The translations under genes were made by a program, and so were the position numbers. Under the pieces are notes generated by a model. The model was not told the DNA's origin. It searched no databases and saw only the letters and a program-made list of their open reading frames with translations. Below, one piece after another: positions 10,301-22,300 of a DNA stretch of 64,000 nt (the stretch's first letter is position 1; every line of letters starts with the position of its first letter). This stretch comes from Elusimicrobiota bacterium (GTDB lineage: Bacteria > Elusimicrobiota > Elusimicrobia > 2-02-FULL-39-32), in assembly GCA_016180425.1 (NCBI GenBank), contig JACPBF010000011.1:34780-98779 (forward strand). Reading direction: 5' to 3'.

Positions 10301-13300
10301 GAAACTTATCTAGAATTCCTTCAGCTTTAAGGGCATCAACAACTTTTTTTATACCGGCAAGATATCTTTCTCTCCTCAAAATTCTTGAAATTTGAGCGTG
10401 ATCCTCAATCCCTAAAACATTTAAAAAAGCGATAAAAGCATTAATAGTATCTATATCTTTTGAACTTCCCAGAATCTGGCTAAGATGAGAACTGTTTGTA
10501 AACCCTAATTTGTAAAGGCGATTGATGAATTGTCTAACCTCTTTTAAATTCATGGAACTACTCATGATTTGGCTCATGTGAGATTTATTCTCAATGGCTG
10601 CTTGAACTAAATAATTTATAAATCTCTTAATTTGTTTTAAATCTCTTGGATGACTTACAATTAAGCTTATATGAGCTCCATCTGAAAAACCTTCTTGAAC
10701 AAGGAACCTAATGGTTCTCACAATAACTTCCGGACTCTTTGCATTATCCATGATCATGGCTATTTGATTGCCATTAAATACAAAACCATTATCAATTTGA
10801 AACAAAACCAAAAATTCCAATAATCCTGCTCTTTTTGCCAACTTAATCCAAGATAACTCCATTATTCTTTTAATATCTGATCTTTTAAATAATGGTTCGC
10901 CATCCCGTTTGAATTCAGTAAGATAGTTCTCAATCTCTTCTTTATTTTTAGAACTATTGGAAAAAAAGGAACTCATTTCTTCCTTTATTCTCAGATGCGT
11001 TGCAGCATTGGTTTCTCTGTTTGTTAAGTTTGTTAAATCTAACAGTATAAAATCTCCTGCTTCCATGCTGTTATAACGGTCTTCCCCAAACTTTTCTGTA
11101 AAACTGTTCCAGCTTTCTCTATGAACCGGTTTTACATTAATTTTTTTGCCATTCTTATATAAACCCATTTTGGAAATCACATTTTTATTTTCAAAATTAA
11201 AGTATTGGGTATTTTTAATGTTTTCAGGCAAAGCAATGCCAATGGCTCCTAATTCTTGAGCGACCTTGTGAAGTCCATTGAAAAGATTGATAAGCGTGTC
11301 TTCATCATTTAAAGAAGGTGAGTTAATCGTATCAATGGTTAAGACTTTTTCTCCATCCTCTCTTATTCCCATCATTAGACCAACATACCCTTTTAGTTCT
11401 TTGCCTTTATAGACAAAATAGTAAAGGGTATCTTCCTGCATGGCGCGAGTATGCGGGAATCCGCGTTCTCTATCAAATGAACAATCGCTAATTCCAGCTC
11501 GTCCTCTAAATAAACTTAAAAACCCTTGCGGAATCAAACGGTAGGTGTCATTGCTGGTTGTTTCAATGTAAATAACTTTTTTTATTTCAGCATAAACTGC
11601 TTTTGAAAGTTCTTTAATGCTTTTGTCTAAAGATTTAATTTGTTTGACATTGAGGCCAACCGCATCGTTTGGCAAGTGATGGACAGAATCTTCATAAAAA
11701 TTTTTGATCGCGATGATTCTAGTCTCAATATTGGAAGAGAGCATTTCACTCACAAGCTCGCTGTTTGATAGGGCTTCTGATAAGGTTAAATCCCTTAACA
11801 GGCTCACACATTTTTCCCTTAACGTTTTGTCCCCCATTTTTTTATAGGCCAGTTGGAACGCGATTTTATATAAAAGTTTAAGGTCAATTCGTAATTCCAC
11901 CGCCATATCTTCATTAGAAGGGTAGTGAACTCTATACCTCTCTCCTTCTCTAATTCCACCTTGCTTGATCGCTTGCTCGCGCTTAAAAATAAAATAGAGA
12001 TTGCGCAAATTAAAATCTTTGTCTCCCTGAAAATCTTTTAGCCATTGTAGAGTGTCTGTTCGTTTTTCGATCTCCAATAACTCGTGGAGATGTTCATCTA
12101 AAATATTCGCGTTAATTTGGCTCGTGTCAATCTGTTTTGATTCTTTATCGCTGATTTCAATTGGTTTTAACCCTTTAGTTTTAGAGAAGAGAGCGCGAAA
12201 AACGCCAGGGACATCTTGATCATATTCAATCACATCATCCATTCTTTCTACAAAATCTTTCCAGCTGATATGAATGCCATTGAAGCGGGTTCCAAGGAAT
12301 GCCAGCCATACATTTTGCGGAAAGTGATAGTTAAAACCTTCGCGAATAATCTTTTCTGCTTTTCTCTTAAGAGCATCAATAAAATTTTTTGAATCTTGTG
12401 ATTCTAAGTAGTCAGTTACTAGCTCTTCTTGATAAGGAAGGCTATTCGCCTTCCAAAGAAGATATTTTTGGTAGTCTTCCTCTAGCACTTTTCCTTCCCT
12501 AATATTAGAAGCAAACGTTTCACCTAAAGCAATCACACCTATGAGGCGGCGCCATTCATCATCTTCTAAATATTTTTCTAGTTGAGAAGTTTCTTTCTTT
12601 TGCATGGTATAGAGGTAACCTAAAGCGATTGCGGCTGTTCTTCGAACAGAAAAATCAGGATCGGAAAGTCTTTCTTCAAGCAAAGTAAGATCTGGGATTT
12701 CTCCCCCTCTAATCATTACAAGGTAATGTTTTTTTAGTGAAAGGATGGCTCGGCATCTCGCTTCTTCATCATGTGATTTTAGGCTCTGTTCCGTACTCTT
12801 CAATTCTTTATCTTCCAATATTGAACTTAATGAGGGAGTATCTTTCTTAAGCATGAAAGCAGCTTGAATTCTTTGAGTCACATCGTTTGCCATGCGCCGC
12901 ACATCTATGTCTGGATCATCCAAAAAGCTTTCTAAATGTAAAATTCCTTTGATGATCTTTTTAGATAAAATTTTTGATTCTAATATATTCACTTCTGGAT
13001 TTGCGCTATAAAGCATGGATTCATAAAGCACCATTGGCCAGGGGCCAGAGCCAACCGTGGCAATGGGTTTTAACCAATCTTGCTGGTTAAAATAAGATGT
13101 AGATCTTCCCCAAGAAATAATCCGTATCTTTTTTTTCTGAGCCGTCTCTTTTAATTTATTAACCACAATTCCTAAAGTTTCATCATTAAAAGGGTTAAAT
13201 AGATAAAATACGGTTCCATCGCTAAAATCGTAATCTCTTACATTTGAAGGAATAAATTCAACATTTTCTAATCCTAATTGATTTTTAACTCTATTGCTTT

Positions 13301-16300
13301 CAGCAACTCTTTCCAGCGATATTTCAACTCCTTTTACTTTTCCTATTTTTGTGGTCATTGCCGCATAAAGCGGCAAACGGCCATAACCAGAACCTAAATC
13401 ATAAAGAGTATCGGATGAGCTAAGGTTTAAGGCAGGAAGGAGTTCCCTGATTTTATGATAAGGTGTTCCTTCATAGGTCACCTGCTCCATTGCAAAACGA
13501 TCTTGAAGAACTCTATAATTTGTAGTGGTTTCCACCCACTCAACATTCATATTCAAAATCCAATCCATGATTGGATCCGATAACATAAAAAACTGTTCAG
13601 AGCTTAAGCGAACCAATTTATGAATAAGAGCAGTATCCGCAAGGATCCTTTGCTTAAGTTCTGTTTGCAATCTTTCTTGAAGTAAAGATAAAGGACCAAA
13701 ATACGAGATCCTGGATCTTTCCACAAAATGTGAAAAATCTTCATGCTTAGCAAATAAAGAATTTAATTCTTCAGGGATTGAATTAGGCTCTGATGAATCT
13801 CTATATGGGTTTAATTCATTTAGATTGGAAATCATTACGTCAATAGGAAAAACTCTTCCTATCCTTTGATAAACAACTCGATTGATATGAGATAATCCAA
13901 ACTCTTTCCATCTTAATTCTATTCTTGACTTTAAAATTTCTACCTGATTTAAAAGAATAAAAAGATTAAAATCTTCTAGTTCAGTTTCATTAAGATCGTT
14001 TCCAATCAATGGTTCAACTTCATCTAATTCTGTTAAGTATGAATTAAACGCTCTAGTCAAATCATCTTCAGAAAATTGGGAATTTTCTGGAGCGCTTAGA
14101 TAGTTTGCCCACCACCAGTACTCTTCAAAAAAGCTCTCAGCATCTAGAAAGTCCAGTAAATCAAAAAGAGCTAATTCCATAGGATTATTCAAGTTTCTAT
14201 TTTCTTCTGAATACAATTTCTTAACCCATTCAACTTGTTTTAATCTACTGGGTTCAGAAAAAATTATAGCAGGGCTAAGATGAGACGGCAGGAAACGCTT
14301 GAGTGAATAAGGACTATTTTTTTCCAACCATTTAAATATTTCATCAATATTTTCGTTATATTCCTTATGGAGATGAATATTCCAGAAAATTCCGATTACT
14401 AAGAGAACGACATAAGTTATCGCGTTAACCACGAATGGTAATTCTAAGCCAAGCCAATTAAGAGTCAAAGAAAATAAAATAGCAGGAGCAATGGTTGCTC
14501 CTGCTAAAATTGAACCGACCACCTGCAAATTGAAGCTTTCCCTTCCTTTGTGCGCTCCGCTAAACACATAGCCGCTGGCTAAAGACCATAAAACAGATGC
14601 GGCGATAATTATGAAATTATGACCTGTTAAAAAACTACTGATCAAAACTAGAGAGCTAATAAAGCTGATTGTTTTAGAGTAGGGAGCTTCTCCTAGCTGA
14701 TCGCGGATTCTCTTTATTCCTAACTTCTTCCCAACTGCGCGCGCGATCGCATTTGAAAAAATAGATAGAGCAGGTGTCTGATATACCCACTCCCAATAAC
14801 GCGCTGTATCTTTATGCTTTTCCCCAAAAATAGAGCCTATGATTAACAATGGAGAATAAAGAATTTTTGGTATTTTTGATTGCATGTATCCAAACAATGA
14901 GCTGTCAATTGGCAGCATAATAATAGGATCTTCATATTCAAACATAACATCTTCAGCTTGAAAAATATCATCTACATATAATGGGCTGCCTGCTTCTTGT
15001 ACGCTTCTTAACCCTTCTGCGAATATCCCAGTATATATAAACCTGCCTTCACCGTTTGCAGTAATAATAAAAGGACAACCGGTTCTTATATCAGGATCGG
15101 ACATATACCTTTCAGTTAGATAACTAATAAAAGTTCTGGATAGATCGTATGGATAACAACAATCAAATATGATCTTAACTTCACTTAAGCTTCCTCTTTC
15201 TAAAAGAGTATCTACTAACTCGCTGTGGCTGATAGAATAAGGTTCATCAATAGGGCGTTTACCCTGATTGGTACTATTTTGAGAACTTACTTCTTTACTG
15301 TCCAAACTAAATCCCTCTCCATCCCCATGCGCATGAATATAGATGGTCGTTGGACCTTTGCTTTGTCTGATCGCTTCCAAAGCATTCTCTTTTTGTTCAA
15401 ATCCTTTGAATGTTTTGATCTGTTCTGGTTTAACGCCTGCCAGAATCTGCACCGTTTCCATACTCTCTTTTCTGTACTCTTGATCTTGATGCAAGATATT
15501 GATGGCAGTCACATTGGATCTATAAATTAAATTATCTACATGTAAAGATAAAACTCTTCTAAAAACTAAAATCAAATCTAAACCTTTTTTAATGTTTTGT
15601 TTGGAAAAACGAAGATTAGAAAACGTTAAAAGCTCGTAAACCGCGTTAGCAACCGAATAAGCCTCGCTATTTGATGGATATTTTTCCATCCATGCTCTAA
15701 AATAATTATCAGTATAGATGCGCCAATGATGAAAGGGATGGCCTAATATTTTTTCCGGCAATGTTTTTATAACCGGGTATAATACGCTTCCATTTTCTAA
15801 TTTTGGTTCTGCTTTTATTATTTTTTTCATTAAGTTTGCGGCATATCGGTATTCTTCTGCTTCGTGTCTTTTTTGCATCATTAAGTACTCTAATGCGGAA
15901 AATATTGCTTTATTAAATTTTGGTCTTTTTTGAATTAAATTTTTAAAAGTATCTAATACTGCCATATAAGTTTGTGGGCGGAGGTCCTTAATTTTTAAAA
16001 GGTTGGATAAAAGCGATACGGTGGATGATTGGATAAGATCAGGTCTGGCTCTTGAAACTTCTTTAAAACAATCAGCAATGGGCTTAAGAAATTGACTGTG
16101 ATGAGCAGATTCACTCTTTAGAATTCTTCTTGCATGAGATTCCAAAATTTTCATGTGGTTTGTCTGAAAAATTTTAGGCGCTTTTAAAACGATTTGTTTA
16201 ATGAGAAAGAAGCCGTGTGGATAGATGCGTTCGGAATTCTTTAAAAATTTTATAACTACTTCAACTAATCTTTCTAGTTCCACAAGATCAGAACAAAATT

Positions 16301-19300
16301 TTAAAATCCGAATAAAAGCGCCTAATGCCACGCCATAATGGGTTGTTGATTTGTCTTTATCCGCAAAATGTGCCTCTACATAATCTTTTCTCTGTAAAGA
16401 TTGAATTAAAGATTCAACTGTTGATACCTGAATAAAGGAAGAACGATTTTCAGCAATGATATCAATAAACTCAGCCGCGCTTTTATAGACTTCATCTTCC
16501 TGGCCATTGGCGCGCAATATCTCTTCCTGTGTAGACAATAAATCGGGATTAAATAATAAATTGCCTCTTTTTTTAATGATTTCTAAAATAGCATGGTTAA
16601 TATGACGAATTACATAACTTTCTAATCTCTTTTTTATCGCTGTATGAATAAAACTATTCAAGACAGAAAGAGTATTGGCAGTAATAAAATCTGGATGGAT
16701 CTGGACAATAGCTTCAATCGCCTGCGCTGCGGCTGCATAGACAAAAGGTTCAAGCCCATCGTATGAAAAAACTCTTTCTAAAGCCCTAACAATCATTGGA
16801 TCAAAAATTAGGTCTGGCCTATGTTTTGCAATGGTTTCTAAAATATCGCATGCGGAGGAATAAAAAAGGCTGTCCATCCTACCTACCCAAAAAATATTGT
16901 CAGTATTGAGAATGTTCATCGCAACAATAACGAACAAGGATGAGATTCTATCCGGTCGTTTTTCAGCTATTGCTAAGCTAACAAGATCCTCAATCGCGGC
17001 AAATTCAAGAGAACTGAGGTTTTTTCTTTCAAGCAGAATTTCTAATGTTTCTCGAATGGATTCGCTAATCAAATGCGGCTGTTTCATCATAATCCACATC
17101 AATGATCTTATCGCCTGCTCAGAATTAATGTCGCTCAGTTCCCCGCGCCTTAATACATCTTCTAAAACTGAAACAAGGGATTGAGAAATTGCTAAAGGTT
17201 TTTTATTGTTAATTTCATGAATGCTTGAGAATAAAGCGCGACCAAAATCATAACTTAAATCTTCTTGAAGAAAATATTCAAAAGCTTTCATGGCCTGCGC
17301 CATGCGCCTTAGATCAGATTCTTCTAATACAATTTTCTGTAATTTTTCTATTTCTCCCAGCTTGTAAAATTCTAATAGTTCGTTATCCCATTCGGTTGTA
17401 TCAAATTGTATCGCAATGGAATTTCTTATTTTTTTTCTAATTTTAACTTCCCATCCATAACCGGAATCAGAAGGAATAAACATGCGCCACCAGCGCATGG
17501 AATAGGACGATCCCCAATCAACAAACTTTGAGCCTAATTTTTGTAAATGAGGCATTGAATCTATTGGTCTTTCATCCCCGTCAAAATCGCAAATAATAGC
17601 CATTCCATCTAATTTAACAGCTTCTGCAATGCGGGGAAGAAATTCCCCCCAACTTTTATGAATGTTCATCCCTGCTTTTTCGTAATAAAAATCAATGCCG
17701 GAATCTAAAATTTTATTTAAAAAATCATTGGCCTCTTTTTTATTGCCAATACTTTCAACATTAGAATTAATATAAACAATCGTATATTTACGATTTTTAT
17801 TAGTGATGGGATGCGCCCAATTGAAGCTTGATTTTGTATGTCCTTGATCTAGCTCAACCTCAATGGCATTCAAATCTACTCCCATGCTTTTAAGTTCAGC
17901 TGCAATTGCCCAATAAATGTTGTCAGGAGTATTTTGTAAAAAAGTGCCCTCTCCAAAACCCTTCAGACGTTTTTTGTAAGTGTACTCCTGGTCAGTATAA
18001 GCGGACTCAACTGTTTTAAAATCCCATTCCCTTAAACAGGACTGTAATTTATTGGAATCCACTCTATTGTTTGTAACAAAATAGCCTGTGCCTACGTCTG
18101 TTGAAAGCAGAAAAGAAGAAATATCAGCGCCTGCTCCGCCATAAACACCCACTAAATCTTTATGATCCGGGTTCACAATCTCACAAACTGACATTGCGTA
18201 ATGAACATAGGGAAGTAAAAGAATCGAATACCAGTCTTTAATAACTTTTGGGTCAAACCCTGTAATGCGGCTAACAATTTTAGATAATTCGCGTTTCTTA
18301 AATCTCTTTGACTGAACTATTTTCTTATTTTTATTTAACCACTGAAAAAAATTGGACGGAACATGATCGTATTCTTGCTTAAATTGAGGAAGCAGAGCTT
18401 TAAAATCCTTACTTTCAAAATAAGCTTTTATCAAGCCTGCAAGCTGAACTTGGGTTTCATCCCCTAAGTTTCTAGTTGGAGTCGGAAGCAAGTTATAGAT
18501 TAATTTTAAATTTTTAATTATTGTAAAATCTCGAGCCTCTTCTAACCATTTCGGATCCATTTTAGAAAGCGCAACAATTCTTGCAATTGTATATTCTTCT
18601 GCTTTTTCCGCAAATTTTTCTGGAGGGATATGAGCCATGACCATATCCGTTGCCACAAGATCCGCCAATGCCACTAAAGACAAATCCTCTGCTTTAACGC
18701 CGCTTGTTCTCTCTCTGGGTTTTGCAGCGGCAGTAATAGGTTGTTGTTGAGGTTGTTCTTTTTTTATTCTGATTGTTACATCCCAGCCGTAGTTAGATTT
18801 TGAGGGAATGATTTTTTTCCACCAATCGAATATCTTTTTAGAGGAATTTTGTTTAAGTGAAACAAAATGATCTGATTCTGTATTAAGAAACGGTTCAGGA
18901 TTGTGAATACCGCTTGATTGGGAATCATCTGTAATGGAATAGCCGCCCGCTCTAATTGCTTTTGCAATCCTAGACAAAAATTGACCCCATAAGTTATTTG
19001 TATCCTGTACAGCTTTTTGATAGTAGATATCAATGCCTTTTTCAAGCGCAGCATTAAGCAAGGGGTCGGTTGTTTCAGGGCTGCCAAGCTTCTGCAACCG
19101 CTGCCCTATATAAGTAATTGAATAAGTTCTAGGCTGATTGGTCCCTGGATAAACCCAGTCAAAAGTAATTTGGGTATGGCCATCCTTATTTTCAATTCTT
19201 ACAGATTCTTTTCTAACTTCAATTGTTTTTAGTTCTTGGACTATCGCTTTGTAGATCGCGCCCTTCTTTTTATCAAGAGTTCCGCCATTTCCAAAGCCAT

Positions 19301-22300
19301 AAAGCCTTTTATCTTTAGCATAATCATCATCAAATGTTATTGAATCCCATTGTTCCATCATATTTTTAAGTTGTTCAGCATCTACTTGATTTTGCGTAAC
19401 AAAATAACTAATGGAAGCATTGACAGACAACAAAAATGTTGAAATATCAGCGCCAGCTCCGCCATATACCGCGACTAATGGGTTATGTTCAGGATTAACT
19501 GATTTTCTTACCTGCATGGCATAGTAAACATAGGGAATAGAAAGTACCCCATCCCTGTCCTGAATGGATTCCAAACTAAAACCTGTAAGTTCTTCAAATA
19601 GAGCTCCAACATCATCTTCTCTGGGAGTATAATCCATTGGCAATTCAAAAGGATTTTTATTCCATTCATCATTCTGTTTAAACCAAAGATCTAATCTGCA
19701 AAAATTTTCAAAAATAAATGAAGAACCTTTTTCAAAATAGTCTTTCACAATTCCAACAAAATAATTTTTGTAAGAATCTCCCAAATAGATTTCAGCTGTT
19801 TCCATAGCCTTAAAAATAAGTTCCAGATCTTTATTATCCGTATATTGCGCAAATAATTTTCTATCCTTGCTGTTAAACCTAGATAAAATCTCCATACGAA
19901 CTACCGCATATTTTTCTGCCTCTTTTATAAAATCTTCGGGGTTAACTCCATTTCTCCTCATATCAGCTAAAACCATGTCTGCAAAAACATCTAGCCCTTG
20001 GATAAACTGATTCTTTTTCTTAGCTGTAGGTTTTAATTGGGGTTTGCTACTCAATAATTCCTCATCTGAAATCATTGAAGATTTGAAAGTGATTGGATTG
20101 TTTTCTAATCTAACTTTATTCACAGGATTTTTTATTCTTCTAGGAATTTTGATCTTAAGCTCTTTCCTAAAATTTCTTAATGTCAATTCATTAATTCCTA
20201 AACTTTGGGCTGTTTTAATAAAATTTCCTTTATGTTCAATTAATCTTTCAATGATCTTTCTTTTTAACTGGGGAAATAGTCCTTTCTCTTTAAAAAATTT
20301 CAAATACCCTCCACCGCGTCCAGCAAGCTTGACACCTAATTCCCTTCGAGCTTTAGACAAAACCCAATTATGCTTATTAAGTATCTTCATGTTAGAATCA
20401 TCTGAGGGATCATCCGATTGATGGTCTATTTTATTTTTATCTGTAACAATAAGTCCATGTAAAAAAATGCTAAATTTAGCGCCATTCAATTTACTATTTT
20501 GATCTATAACATTACTGGCATGGATCCATGCAGGCTGATCTTTAATGCTATGAAGTTGTATGAGATGCCAAACTTCTGCTAAACCTAAACCGGTGCCGCC
20601 TTTTCGCCCAGATGCATTTAAGAAAAATAATTTTTGCCGATCTGGTTCTTGACTATCTGGAACATCCAAAAGCCCGGCATTATAAATACCTCCGGCATCA
20701 TCTGTTATTTCAAAAATAGGTTTATCTCCAATCCATTTTATTTGAACGCTAATCTGAAGTGGTAAAGGTGGTGGAACATTGTCTTTAGCTTCGGCTTGTA
20801 ATTTCTCCTGCCATACCTGCCTTGTGTTCATAAACAAGGTTCTAAAAACATTTAGAATCTTTCTCCTGTCCCCAACTATTTCAATAAGGTAATTTTCAAA
20901 ACCTTCAAGCTTCAAAATAATTTCATTGCCTCTTTTCGCATATCTTTCCCTAAATGATTCATTAAATACACTCTCCAACGCTTCCTCAATCACTTCCTTA
21001 ATTCCAAATGTACTTTTCCGTTCCTCTATATTCCCATCAATAAAAGAAATTAAATCCTCTATAATTTCAATGGAACGGGTATAATAAAGTTGAAGGGTGG
21101 AATAGTTTGGAAGGCCGATCAAAATTTTGTTATTAAGACGCGGGCTAATTTCGTTTTTTAAAAGACCGATTAAAATTTCTAAAACTTCTCTATACTCAAG
21201 CAGTTCATGATCTTGAAAAATCAAACTGGCGCGTTCCGTATAAAGCTCCAACCGATCCCTGATCCCTTGAAGACGATCTTCTATTTCCAAACTCAAACGA
21301 TCTGGCTCATCTAATTTTGTCAGCGCTTTACAAAGAACAGACAATTTAATAGGGAGTTCGTTCCACGAGCCATGTTTAATGGAACGAACTGCGATTTCTG
21401 ACCGTTCTCGATCATCTTGTAAATTGAATTTAGAGCGCCTGGTTGGAAGCATCCCGGAGACAAACTGGTAATAGGTTAACCATTTTTTTGTTTCCTCAAG
21501 AATTTCTTTTGGTATAAACCTAAACCCCTCTCGATAAATATCCAGCGGTGTTCTTGCACCCATGCTTACAAGTCCGCTTAAAATAAAAAAGTTCCTTGCA
21601 AATGTTTGAAGCGACTGAAGTTCTTGCGTATTTTCATAAACCGCAGTCACTTGATCCTGTGGGGAAAGAGCAAAAATAGTTTGCAAAACATTAATAAAAT
21701 ATTGATTTGCTTTAAGAAGTTGACCCAAATATTTTGCTTGAAGCTCTTTAAATTTTTCATCGTATAGTCTTGCCACGTTTCTATTATTTATGAATTCCGG
21801 CGTTCCAGATATTTTGCTTTGAGGACCAGTGTCTTTTTGTTGAAGGAGAGCCCATAATTCACTTAAATCTACGGGAGAATTCAATTCATGAACTTTTTGG
21901 ATATGGGAATTGATTTGATCTGGGAAAGAAGTGATGGCGGCCATTGCTAGGGGCAAATCATATCTAGGCGCAAGTTGAGCGTTATAGATAATGCCATGAA
22001 TAATAATAACTATGAGGGTTGCAAGGAAAATGTCCGCAATATTTCCAAAAGGGGCTAAATAGAGAGTTAAAAGATAAATGGTTCGGAGAGCTATGGCTGT
22101 TAAAAGAAGAATTTTTTTTGCTCTTGCCAGGGCTTGGGGTTCATCCATTCCTAAAGGAGGAGCGTGAGTGAGAACGCCTTCAGAGGTTAAATAAATCGGT
22201 TTTTTATGGGTTTTCATAAAAACAAACAAACTAATCATAGCTCCCATTAAAGCGCCAATCATGGGAGTTCCCAAAAATAGATGATTCCATATTTCTCCTA

